Origin: Cohnella kolymensis
GTDB taxonomy: Bacteria; Bacillota; Bacilli; Paenibacillales; Paenibacillaceae
Direction of reading: 5' to 3'
Length of the DNA stretch: 64,000 nt
Assembly (NCBI RefSeq): GCF_000829465.1
Contig: NZ_JXAL01000001.1
Span: 124,001-188,000 of the forward strand
Below are positions 45,750 to 55,923 of the stretch, piece by piece. Position numbers and translations under genes: made by a program. Positions within the stretch are counted from its first letter, which is position 1; each line of letters starts with the position of its first letter. The notes beneath the pieces are model-generated. The model was not told where the DNA came from. It searched no databases and saw nothing but the letters and a program-made list of their open reading frames with translations.

Positions 45750-47386
45750 TTATGCCATCGATTGCAATGGAGCGTCCATTAAGCCGGCTGCCTTCAAATC
45801 CGCTAAAATTTCGTTCGCCGCCCGCTGGCCCGTTTCCACGGCACCGTTCAGGAATCCCTGAAAATCGAGCGAAGTGTGTTCGCCGGCGAAGTAACAATTA
45901 CCTTCCTTCTCCCGTTCGATCCCGGCAAATTTGGTGTATTGACCAACCTTCCAATAGGAATAAGAGCCTTTCGTCCACCGGTAACCGGTCCAATAATCGA
46001 CGGTCGCGAGGCCGTTCCACTCGGCCGATATGCCTGGCAGCACGGGCTCGAGCTGCGACAGGAATTGCTGCGCTCTTTGAGCCGGAGTTCCCGTACCAAA
46101 GCTCGCACCGATCGTTCCTCCGGTATAATTGACCAGTATCCCCGTTGTGCCCGACTGCGCGCGGCTTACATCCCAGGTGTTCTGATAACCTGTGTCCGCA
46201 TTTGTGGCGCCGTTACTGCCGAGCCCTTCCCAATGCCGGGTGTTGAATTGAACGTGAAGCTTGGAATTTGTTCCTATTCCCTGCTCTTGAATGGCAGTCA
46301 CTTTCAACGGCCTGAAGCCCGCATCTTGATAATTTACAGAGGATCGCAGGATAGAAAAAGGAATCGTCATAACGACTCTGTCAGCGGTAATATCCCTCGA
46401 AGCGGAACCGGTTTTGAGCGTAAGCGTATAGCTGCCGTTCTTATTCAGCTTGATTGCGGTGAGACTGGTGCGAAGGGTAATCTGCCCTGCTAAAGCTTCC
46501 GCCAGACCGGATACGATTTGATCGTTGCCGCCTCGCACATGGTATTTTTCATCGGACGGACCGAAGATCTGAAACTCGTTCTGCTTCGAATAACCGAGCA
46601 TGTAGATCATATTCAACGCGCTTTGTTCGCTTGATTCCGCCCCGAATTCAATGTTGTAGGCCACATCAAGCAGCTTCCCGAGTTTCGAGTTCATACCGCC
46701 GGGAACATTCTGATTGATCCAATCGATGATCGACATATTGTCCAGCTCTTTGCCGCGCTGCGTGTATTTATTGTATAAAGTCGGATACTTGGCCGCCGCA
46801 ACTTCATTGTGCAAAACGTTCCAGATGCTTCTGAAATCATTGGAGGCTTCAGTGAAGGTATAAGGTGTGCCGTCAAAATAATAAAGGTCTTCCGTTCCCG
46901 CCTTCTGCGCCTGGATCACATCTCTACGACCAGATTGAATTCCTGCGCCAGCTGTAACATATGCGTGTGATTCGAATCTATAAATTCTCCCCCATGCTCC
47001 GCCAGCTGCCCGTTCTCGAAGTCGCCTCTTCTCGTCCAGCACCGGCCGCCGACCCTTTCGGAAGCCTCGTATATTTCTGCATTATAACCCGCCTTTTTCA
47101 GTTCATAGGCACATGACAGGCCGGCAAGACCGGCACCGATGATGACAATCCGGCCCGAGCCCGAGCCCGTGGCCGCCGCGGCTAAAGCGGTATCGAGCTT
47201 CCAGAGAAAACTCGGAACCGCAGCAGCAGCGGTTGCCAATGCAGCTTTCTGAATGAATTCCTTGCGCGAAATCGGTTTTTGGGCGCGTTCCTGAATGACC
47301 TGTTCGACTGCAACGTCTCTTTCAAGCGATTCGGCTGCGACGGAAGCGGCATCTTTCAGCCGTTGGAAAATGGGGGTACGAGCCAT
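45750..47386 (-). pseudogene. flavin monoamine oxidase, broken by one missing base
   Basis: FAD amine oxidase with an N-terminal leader (SRKEFIQKAALATAAAAVPSFL, a Tat-like signal with only one Arg) and the dinucleotide fold VIIGAGLAGLSCAYELKKAGY then ERVGGRCWT. The frame slips near 46925 after QEFNLVV and resumes RDVIQAQKAGTEDLYYFDG. It ends with YFAGEHTSLDFQGFLNGAVETG, the FAD-binding end of MAO-type enzymes. ATG 47386 is behind GGAGGA. It probably oxidises polyamines or aromatic amines. Restored length is about 546. Confidence 0.86.
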
Positions 47387-47422
47387 ACGCATTCCTCCTA
47401 TAGGAAAATTGCTAAAATAACA

Positions 47423-47438
47423 AGCAAGAATCGCTCCA
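47423..47438 (-). promoter_or_regulatory. candidate sigma-54 promoter of the amine oxidase gene
   Basis: TGGAGCGATTCTTGCT: GG and GC twelve bases apart and a good TTGCT, but the -24 box is TGGAG not TGGCA. Confidence 0.5.
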
Positions 47439-47454
47439 TGGCGGCGCGGACAAA

Positions 47455-47492
47455 ACAAAAAGAGCCCCGTCCCTCTAGGGAACAGAGCTCTT
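47455..47492 (-). terminator. intrinsic terminator of the hydrolase gene
   Basis: AAGAGC...CCCT and AGGG...GCTCTT with a small bulge; on the minus strand TTTTTG follows. Confidence 0.75.
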
Positions 47493-47496
47493 GAGG

Positions 47497-48537
47497 TTAT
47501 CTGGTTGTTACGAGGCTTCTTGTTCTGACCGTTTCGATGAAATACTTCTCAATCGCTCTCGCATCGTCGGGATGGAACATATGAGAGGAGTGCCCGTACC
47601 AGACCATTTCTTTGCCGAAAGGCGCGTCTAATTCTTCATAGAACTTCTGTACCGGCGTTCCGTTCACATGAAAGTCTTGCCGCCCATGTAGAAAGTACAC
47701 CGGAGTATCGAGTTTATTTATCGCTTCCAGGTTGATTTTCGCAAAATCTTCAATCAAGTCCTGTGTATACGTCAGTTTATAGGAGCTGACAAAACAGTGG
47801 AACACATCTTTCAGCGAATACTCACTACTTGTAAAAAACAGTTTAATGCCTGTCATCATACTCAGTTTCACGGTGTCACTCGAGTAAACCATTGATTTGT
47901 ATTTGACTAACGGCTGGCGAAAATCCGTCCACTGCTTAACATTTTTGACGTAAGGCGGCCGCCCGAGCTGCTCCAGCTTTGTCAGCGTTTTACGGTCATC
48001 AGCTTGCTCAGCTTTACCCTTTACCCATTCGTAAGCAAGCGTGTCGTTGTTGGTCCAACTTAAGATCTGCGAGATTCCGACATATGCATGCAGTTTCTCA
48101 GGAAATCTCGCTGCAACGGACAAGCCGATAACAGAGCCCCAAGAATGAGCGGCTAGAAAAACTTTCTCCTGTGTGAAACGAGCCCTCAATATATCTATCA
48201 ACTCACGGCAATCCGAAATATATTGCTCAACCCGCATAGATTCCGCCGGAACGTGCTTGTTGTAGGATTTACCTGCTCCGCGTTGGTCATAAAATACAAC
48301 GACGAAATGTTTCACAAGCTCTTTGGTCGCAATCGATACCGCGTAATCCTGTCCGCGTGACACGACTCCCGGAACCGGCATGCACGGTCCGCCATGAACA
48401 AAAAGCAGAACAGGGTTCGTCGGAACTTCAGCCTGTATCAGAACGGTCTGCTCGACACCGCCCAATGTTATCTTTTCTACTGAATCAATACCGCCTGCGG
48501 GAATTGTAAAGTCTCTTTTGCCAGGCAACAGCCTCAT
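47497..48537 (-). CDS. alpha/beta hydrolase, proline iminopeptidase-like
   Basis: 346 residues from ATG 48537 (AAGGAG upstream). The oxyanion block FVHGGPCMPVPG, DQRGAGKSY, the nucleophile in LAAHSWGSVIGL, a cap domain, the Asp in LHGRQDFHV and the late His in GHSSHMFHPDDA form the catalytic triad. HGGP plus DQRGAGKS is typical of proline iminopeptidases and related peptidases or esterases. Single gene between two terminators. Confidence 0.85.
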   Translation of the reverse strand: MRLLPGKRDFTIPAGGIDSVEKITLGGVEQTVLIQAEVPTNPVLLFVHGGPCMPVPGVVSRGQDYAVSIATKELVKHFVVVFYDQRGAGKSYNKHVPAESMRVEQYISDCRELIDILRARFTQEKVFLAAHSWGSVIGLSVAARFPEKLHAYVGISQILSWTNNDTLAYEWVKGKAEQADDRKTLTKLEQLGRPPYVKNVKQWTDFRQPLVKYKSMVYSSDTVKLSMMTGIKLFFTSSEYSLKDVFHCFVSSYKLTYTQDLIEDFAKINLEAINKLDTPVYFLHGRQDFHVNGTPVQKFYEELDAPFGKEMVWYGHSSHMFHPDDARAIEKYFIETVRTRSLVTTR

Positions 48538-48620
48538 CGTTGTCCGCTCCTTAGAATTGTGAATTACATTTCTTTCTATATCGGCAGTGTGAATCCCTTC
48601 TGAGAGGATAGACGGCGCAA

Positions 48621-48652
48621 ACAAAAAAACCTCGTTCCACTTGGGAACGAGG
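48621..48652 (-). terminator. intrinsic terminator of the decayed sugar ABC locus
   Basis: CCTCGTTCC/GGAACGAGG, ACTT loop; on the minus strand a run of seven T follows. Confidence 0.78.
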
Positions 48653-48672
48653 CTCTTTCGATGCAGCTAAAT

Positions 48673-48768
48673 TCAATCTACCTGGATGTCGGGGAAGGCG
48701 GCTTTCACTTCTTTTTTGAAGTCGTTCAGTACCTTCTCGTAGTCCGCGTTGTCGTTGACTCCCTGTCC
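48673..48768 (-). pseudogene. C-terminal remnant of a sugar-binding lipoprotein
   Basis: A 30-residue tail QGVNDNADYEKVLNDFKKEV then KAAFPDIQVD ending in TGA. It has the look of the last helix of an extracellular solute-binding protein. It joins directly to the permease fragment upstream, so a deletion has removed the rest of both genes. Confidence 0.6.
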
Positions 48769-49231
48769 AGGGGCTGTTGAACCAGTTGACCGGCTCAGAC
48801 ACGACGCCTAGAGACATCAGAATTTTGTTGACGCTTCCCGTTTGCCAGTCGAACATGAGGCTGAACAGGACACCCAGTGTAATCGGAGTGACGATGTGAG
48901 GAAAATATTACACCGCCCTGAAAAAATGTTTGCCGCGGATAAATTTCTCATTGAGGATAATGGCAAGGACCAACGCGAGTGTCAGCTGCGGAATAATCGA
49001 GAAAATCCATATGATCAGCGTATTAAGCACCGACTCATAAAAAAAGCTGTCATGCAGCACATGCGAATAGTTGGCCCAACCAACATAGGTCGGATCGCTG
49101 AACCCCTCCCATTTTGTAAGGCTGAGGTAGAACGTATAAAGGATCGGCGCCAGGCCGAATACGAGAAATCCGACAAAGAACGGCGCGATGAAGTAATAAC
49201 CGTAAACTGATTTATTCACTTTCGAGTGCAA
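48769..49231 (-). pseudogene. sugar ABC permease (MalF/LacF type), truncated with a nonsense codon
   Basis: MHSKVNKSVYGYYFIAPFFV to KHFFRAV is the first half of a carbohydrate ABC permease (helices and the WEGFSDPTYVGWANYSHVL outer loop). A TAA then interrupts RAV-YFPHIVTPITLGVLF, where a Tyr codon would be expected. After about 50 more codons ending VVSEPVNWFNSPW the sequence fuses to a binding-protein tail. The EAA loop is lost. Real decay, unlike the single-indel genes around it. Confidence 0.72.
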
Positions 49232-49384
49232 TGCGATCGACCCTCTTGTCTGTCTAAAGTGTTATGTAAATAAATAAACAGTTAGACAGCAAAAGAATCT
49301 TAACGCCGTTAAGATTTTATTGGAAAGAAAAAAGCCCAAACCGGTTGACGGCTTGAGCTTTGGGAGCTATGGTGTTTTGCATTT

Positions 49385-49619
49385 CCTTTTGACGGTATCC
49401 CCTCCGTTCAGGAGAATATGTGGTGCTCACGGTCCTTTTGTCGATATCCCCTCGGTTCAGGAGCGGGCCAGCAACAGTTGAGGGATCAGGCGCAGATTCA
49501 AGGTTCAAGAATCGCTTAAGCATTAGAGCAGTTGGAGCACGTTCCCAGAGCCTAGGCAATCCGATGCTTAAAAGCCTAATGCTCGTTCAGCCTGAGCGGA
49601 AGGTATACCGACAAAAGGG
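49385..49619. repeat. REP-like repeat cluster 3: two direct and one inverted copy
   Basis: Direct copies at 49385-49413 and 49434-49462, inverted copy at 49591-49619. The gap 49232-49641 holds these repeats and otherwise nothing gene-like. Confidence 0.8.
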
Positions 49620-49641
49620 TTGAAAGCCTAATGGTCAGTTT

Positions 49642-50625
<984 letters not shown>

Positions 50626-50743
50626 CCGATAATCCCGCCTTTCATTAAACTCCATATAAGTATTACCACAAAACGTCACCAGTCAAATTTGTCAAAACGG
50701 ATGGAAAGTATAATAATGAGACTATTGAACACGGACGGATAGG

Positions 50744-52084
50744 ATGGTCAGACATATGAATGACAAGGTTGTTATGCCGGTCTGGATGATCGGCCTCTTC
50801 ATCGTGCTGATGAACACGACGATGTTTAACGTTTCAATTCCGAGCATCATCTCGGATCTTGGGATTTCGGCAGATTTGGCCTCATTGGTTATTTCGAGTT
50901 ACTCGATCGGTTATGCGCTGTCGACGGTGATTTACAGCAGGCTTTCGGACACCCTGCCCATTCGGAGACTGCTGGCAGTCGGTCTGACGGTGCTGGGGCT
51001 GTCGTCTGTGTTCGGCATTTTTGCGCGGGATTTTCAGTCTTTGCTGACGGCACGGATTCTGCAATCTGCAGGCGCCGGAGCAATGGCGGGTCTCGGACTC
51101 GTGCTCGCCAGCCGTTACATCCCGTATGAAAGAAGAGGCCGGGCGATTGCGATGATCGCAGCGGGAAGCGCCATAGCCTTCGGGCTTGGACCGATTGTCG
51201 GAGGCGTAATCAGCGACTACTTCGGCTGGAACGGGCTGTTCGCAGTCACTTGCCTCGTGCTGCTGCTCCTGCCTGTGCTGTACCGCCTTATACCGGTTGA
51301 GGAGCCGAAGCCATTTCGCTTCGACATTGTCGGGGCCATCTTGACGGTAGTCAATGCAGCGACATTGCTGACGGCCGTCACCCATCGCTCAGCGCTGTGG
51401 CTCGCGTTCAGCATCCTGTCTTTCATCGCTCACGCGTGGCATATGAGAGTTAAGAAGGAATCGTTTATCAATCCAACGCTGCTCAAGAAGTCTGCTTATC
51501 GAAAGCTAGCCGTGATCGGCTTCTGTGTCTTGGTCCTCAACCTGGCCAATCTGTTCATGATGCCGCTGGTACTCGCGAATCTTTTTCATCTGTCCGCACT
51601 TCACGTCGGCCTCATGATCGCGCCCGGCGCCATCGTCTCTGCGGTGATGACACGTTTCATAGGCCGGTGGATCGACCGTTATGGGAATGTGCCACTATTG
51701 CTGATCGGGCATGCCATTCTAATCACGGTGGTTGCTGTTTATTCGCTTGAGCTCTCCGTATCGCCGGTTATCATCCTTGGCGGGTATCTCTTTTTCTCGC
51801 CGGCCATCTCCGCATCGATTGCTTCAATTAACAACGAGACGTCGCGCATTCTTCCAAAAGAATTGATCGGCTCCGGTATGGGACTCATCCAGTTGATTCA
51901 ATTTTTCGGCGGTTCCATTTCGGTTGCGGCGTGCGGCATTATGTTGGCTTTGCAGGACAATGTTCCGCTCGTGAATGCTTACCGGCATGTATATATGATT
52001 TTATTCGTGATCGGTCTTTGTTCTTTGGTGATGCTGGTGTGGTACCGGCAGTCTGCAAAAGTCACAGCATCCCAGACCATTTAG
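50744..52084 (+). CDS. MFS transporter, DHA2/TetL-like
   Basis: 446 residues, 12-14 helices, with LNTTMFNVSIPSI-like N-terminus (MNTTMFNVSIPSIISDL), SARILQSAGAGAMAGLGL-type motif (TARILQSAGAGAMAGLGLVL) and GPIVGGVISDYFGWNGLF (motif C). Similar to tetracycline and multidrug exporters of Gram-positives, but substrate cannot be said. An ATG four codons on (50756) is also possible. Its end overlaps by 23 bases the end of the convergent amidohydrolase. Confidence 0.85.
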   Translation: MVRHMNDKVVMPVWMIGLFIVLMNTTMFNVSIPSIISDLGISADLASLVISSYSIGYALSTVIYSRLSDTLPIRRLLAVGLTVLGLSSVFGIFARDFQSLLTARILQSAGAGAMAGLGLVLASRYIPYERRGRAIAMIAAGSAIAFGLGPIVGGVISDYFGWNGLFAVTCLVLLLLPVLYRLIPVEEPKPFRFDIVGAILTVVNAATLLTAVTHRSALWLAFSILSFIAHAWHMRVKKESFINPTLLKKSAYRKLAVIGFCVLVLNLANLFMMPLVLANLFHLSALHVGLMIAPGAIVSAVMTRFIGRWIDRYGNVPLLLIGHAILITVVAVYSLELSVSPVIILGGYLFFSPAISASIASINNETSRILPKELIGSGMGLIQLIQFFGGSISVAACGIMLALQDNVPLVNAYRHVYMILFVIGLCSLVMLVWYRQSAKVTASQTI

Positions 52085-53384
52085 CGAACAGCTCATTCAC
52101 CCGCTTGCCGATGTCTGTCTCGGATACTGTCTGAATGCTGCCTTTCTCGTAAACGATTCTGCCTCCCACAACAGTGTGGGTCACCGCTCCGGGCTGCATG
52201 GCGTAGACCATATTTGCGAACAGCTGATTCGCCGGAGCCAACGATAAATCGTGAATGTCGAGCGAGACAAAATCGGCATGTTTGCCGGGCTCTAGAGAGC
52301 CTATCGGCAATCTCAGTATCTCGCCGGCATTGGCGGTGCCCATGCGGTACACCTGCTCGGCCGTGATACAGGTGCCGTCCAGGCGGCTCACCTTTTGCAA
52401 AAGCGCACACATCCGCATTTCCTCGAACACGCTGGTCCGGTTGTTGCTGCATGCCCCGTCCGTTCCAAACGCCACCTTGACGCCCGATTTGACCAGATCA
52501 GGAATCCGCGTGACACCGTCGGCCAAAAACATGTTGCTGGATGGGCAGTACGCCAGCGACCCCTGCCTTCTTCCGATCAGCTCGACCTCGGTATCATCCA
52601 GCCACACGAGATGGATGGCAATCATCCGTTCGTCGAGTACGCCAAGCGAATCGAGGTAGTGGATCGGTCGCAGCCCGTAATCCCTCAGCGTTTCCTCCAC
52701 CTCGAACATTTCCTCAGCCACATGAATGTGAAAAGGCGTATCCAGATCCAAAGCCAGCCGATGCCCGGCTCGGATCATTTCAGGCGATGCGGCATGCGGA
52801 CTGTGAGGGGCGGGGTGAACGGTCACCATCGGGTTGCCCTGGTATTTCATCGCAAGCGTACGGGTTCTCTCCGTGGCCTCATCAACCGTTTCGCGGTAGG
52901 CGAAGGGCGCGCCAGACCAGTCGTACATCGTGCGTGCGAACACAAGCCGAATGCCCAGATCCCGCGCTGCCCGAATGACGGCTTCGTCGAAGGCGGTTCC
53001 CCCGTTATGTACATAGAAGAAATCACTCACAGTCGTCACACCGTAACGGAGCATTTCGCCAAAAGCCAGCAACGCCCCGGTATAGATGGCCTCCTCATCG
53101 AGCAGAGGGGTATACCGGTACAACGCTTGATCCCGCCACTCCAGGAACGGCTTGTCGATGGCAATGCCGCGCAGCAGACTTTGAAAAGAATGGTTGTGGG
53201 CGTTCACCGTTCCCGGTACGATCGCTTTCCCTTGCCACCTTACATGTTCGGCATCCGGATACCGGCGAAGGAGATCCTCCGTTTCGCCCACATCGAGGAT
53301 CATCCCGTCTTCGATCAACAGCCCACTGTCTCGTTGAAATCCATTTTTTGCGTATACATAATCCGCCGAATACAGCTGACGCAT
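52062..53384 (-). CDS. amidohydrolase, probable formimidoylglutamate deiminase-like enzyme of the hut operon
   Basis: 440 residues, metal-dependent amidohydrolase: VNAHNHSFQSLLRGIA (His pair), FHIHVAEE (His), IAIHLVWLDDTE (His) and FGTDGACSNNR (Asp). It belongs to the TrzA/SsnA/HutF branch. As last gene of the hut operon it would suit the formiminoglutamate to formylglutamate step (HutF). The sequence alone is also compatible with other deaminases. It starts 12 bases after the M20 gene. Confidence 0.78.
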   Translation of the reverse strand: MRQLYSADYVYAKNGFQRDSGLLIEDGMILDVGETEDLLRRYPDAEHVRWQGKAIVPGTVNAHNHSFQSLLRGIAIDKPFLEWRDQALYRYTPLLDEEAIYTGALLAFGEMLRYGVTTVSDFFYVHNGGTAFDEAVIRAARDLGIRLVFARTMYDWSGAPFAYRETVDEATERTRTLAMKYQGNPMVTVHPAPHSPHAASPEMIRAGHRLALDLDTPFHIHVAEEMFEVEETLRDYGLRPIHYLDSLGVLDERMIAIHLVWLDDTEVELIGRRQGSLAYCPSSNMFLADGVTRIPDLVKSGVKVAFGTDGACSNNRTSVFEEMRMCALLQKVSRLDGTCITAEQVYRMGTANAGEILRLPIGSLEPGKHADFVSLDIHDLSLAPANQLFANMVYAMQPGAVTHTVVGGRIVYEKGSIQTVSETDIGKRVNELFAKWSGML

Positions 53385-53395
53385 CTTTGCGCCCC

Positions 53396-54651
53396 CTAAC
53401 CGTCCAGTTCTGAGTCCAACGCTAAAATAGAATGGAGCAGCACGTTGCCGGCCTTTTCGATATCTTCCAATCGGCTTTCCTCTTCAGGACAATGACTCTT
53501 CCCGTCGAGACTGGGCACGAACAGCATACCTGCGCGGGTCAGCGCCGCCATGTGTGCGGCATCGTGGCCGGCCATGCTGCCGAGCCCGTAGGTCGCATAC
53601 CCCAACTGCTCCGCTTGCGCAGTGCAAACACTCCTTACAAGCGGGTTCATCTGCACCGGCGCCTGATCGAGAACCAGCCGTCTCTCGAGATGAATCCCTC
53701 TTCGCTCCGCCACTTCAGCCGCACGTTTCTCCCACTCGCCGATCATTTGCTGAATCTCTTCCGTTGAACTCCCCCTGATTTCCAAACTGAATTGGACTTT
53801 ACCGGGGATGATATTCGCGGCATTGGGATAATTCGTTATCTTGCCGACGGTGCCGACCGTCTCATCGGCAGGCTGGTTCATGCACACCGATTCCAAAGCC
53901 AGCATCATCTCGGAGGCCGCCATCAGAGCGTCTTTGCGATCGTGCATGAGCGTCGTTCCGGCGTGGTTGGCTTCTCCTTTCACCGTCACCTCTTCACGAT
54001 AAATGCCTTTAATCGCGGTAACGATGCCTATAGGTATATCTCTTGTCAACAAGCGTTTCCCCTGCTCGATGTGAACCTCCAGAAACGCGGCAAAATCCTG
54101 CGGCTTACGACGGGCGTGTTCGAAACGTTCCGGATCTCCTCCTGCCAGCCGAAGCGCTTCCGTTAACAGCTGTCCTTTGTCGTCCCGCACACCTTTCAAC
54201 TGTTCCCAGCCGATTTTTCCCGATACGGCCCTGCTTCCGAATGTCGATAATCCGAACGGGTTCGGCTCTTCGGCGCTGAACGATACAAGTTCTAGCGGAT
54301 GCCGGGTGGACACTCCGTTCTCTTTGAAAACGGTCATCACTTCAAGGGCAAGCAGCACCCCTAGCGCTCCATCGTATTTGCCGCCGTTCGGAACGGTGTC
54401 GATGTGGGAACCGAACACGATCGACGGCAGCTTGTCGTCCTGCCCGCTGCGTACCGCCCAAATGTTAGCCGCTTCGTCCACCCGTACTTGGAGCCGCTGC
54501 TCATACAGCCGGTGCTTCAGCCATTCGCGGGCGCCAGTTCGGCGGGAGTGAATGTGGTGCGATCCAACCCGCCGGCGGTATTCATGCCGAATTGACTCAG
54601 CAGACGAATATTAAGATTGAGTCGGGCGGAATTGATGCGCAGATTGTTCAT
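53396..54651 (-). pseudogene. M20 amidohydrolase (allantoate/N-carbamoyl-amino acid hydrolase family), broken by one missing base
   Basis: Starts MNNLRINSARLNLNIRLLSQ inside the hutI end (41-base overlap). The frame slips near 54531 in GGCGCCCGCG; adding one base joins FTPAELA to AREWLKHRLYEQRLQVRVDEAAN. All metal ligands are seen: FGSHIDTVPNGG (His), KYDGALG (Asp), SAEEPNPFG (Glu), LEVHIEQG (His), and KSHCPEEES (late His). In this operon it may remove the formyl group of N-formylglutamate. Restored length is about 418. Confidence 0.83.
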
Positions 54652-55903
54652 AGACGGGTCTTCCCTTCTTGATTACAGTGTCCACCAGATTCACGGCGTA
54701 ATGGTACTGTAAATACATATAGTTAGGAGCGTCAAACAGGACAAGATCGGCTTGTTTGCCGACTTCGATGCTGCCGATCCGATCGCCCCGGCCAATGGCG
54801 TGCGCGGCATTGATGGTGCAGGCGGTGAGCACCTCTGCTGGCGTCATTCTCATCGTGAGACAAGCCAGATTCATCATAAAAGGCAGCGACTCCGTGGGAG
54901 AAGAGCCCGGATTGCGGTCCGTCGATAAGGCGACGGGCACCCCGGCTGCGATCATGGCCCGCGCATCGGCCGGCTTGGCCATGAGGAAGAACGCCGTGCC
55001 GGGAAGGAGAACGGCAATGACGCCGCTCCGCGCCATCGCCCGAATGCCGGCTTCGGATGCGTGAAGCAGATGATCCGCAGATACAGCGCCGACCTCAGCG
55101 GCCAGCTCCGCGCCCCCGAACGGAACAATTTCATCCGCGTGGATTTTCGGCTTCAGACCCTGCTCACGCCCCGCTTGCAAAATACGCCGTGACTGCTCGA
55201 CCGTAAACACGCCTTCCTCGCAGAACACGTCGCAGAACTCCGCCAATCCCGCCTGCGCGACAACAGGGATCATGTCTTCAATGACTGATCGCACGTAAGC
55301 TTCCGGGTCGTGCTTATACTCTGCGGGTACGGCATGCGCTCCCATAAACGTGGACACGACATCGACCGGATGCGTACTGTCCAGCGTGCGGGCAACTCGA
55401 AGCTGCTTCAATTCGTCTTCCAGCCGCAGCCCGTAGCCGCTCTTGGCTTCAATCGTCGTTACACCATGCGTAAGAAAACGGTCCAGCCGTTTTCCGGCCT
55501 CCATCAGCAGCTGTTCTTCATCCGCCTCGCGTGTTTGCAAGGTGGAATGCAAAATCCCGCCGCCCGCGTTCAAAATATCCATGTAGCTCGCACCCTGCAA
55601 GCGAAGGTTGAGCTCGAATTCCCTCGAACCTGCGAATACGAGATGGGTGTGCGGATCGATCAATCCCGGCGTGACGATTTTCCCTTCGGCGGGAATGACG
55701 GTCACTTCCTTGCCATTGCCCCCGTGGAGCTCAACATATTTTCCGGCTTCTTCTTCTTCGCCGACGAATACGATTACACCTTCTTCAATGACAACTCCGC
55801 CGCCCTCGATGATATCCAGCTGCTCCATTTCCTTACCCCGTTTGGGGGCGGCGCTCGCTCCGCTGACGGTCACGACTTGGGACGCATTTCGAATGTGGAT
55901 CAT
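54611..55903 (-). CDS. hutI: imidazolonepropionase
   Basis: Third enzyme of histidine breakdown. 430 residues from ATG 55903 (AAAGGAAG upstream). Metal ligands in GLIDPHTHLVFAGSR (two His), KIHADEI (His), ADHLLHA (His) and LSTDRNPGSSPTES (Asp) fit the family; THLVFAGSREFELNLRLQG is diagnostic. It opens imidazolonepropionate to formiminoglutamate. Confidence 0.93.
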   Translation of the reverse strand: MIHIRNASQVVTVSGASAAPKRGKEMEQLDIIEGGGVVIEEGVIVFVGEEEEAGKYVELHGGNGKEVTVIPAEGKIVTPGLIDPHTHLVFAGSREFELNLRLQGASYMDILNAGGGILHSTLQTREADEEQLLMEAGKRLDRFLTHGVTTIEAKSGYGLRLEDELKQLRVARTLDSTHPVDVVSTFMGAHAVPAEYKHDPEAYVRSVIEDMIPVVAQAGLAEFCDVFCEEGVFTVEQSRRILQAGREQGLKPKIHADEIVPFGGAELAAEVGAVSADHLLHASEAGIRAMARSGVIAVLLPGTAFFLMAKPADARAMIAAGVPVALSTDRNPGSSPTESLPFMMNLACLTMRMTPAEVLTACTINAAHAIGRGDRIGSIEVGKQADLVLFDAPNYMYLQYHYAVNLVDTVIKKGRPVYEQSAHQFRPTQS

Positions 55904-55923
55904 GCGCAACTTCCTTTCCCCGG

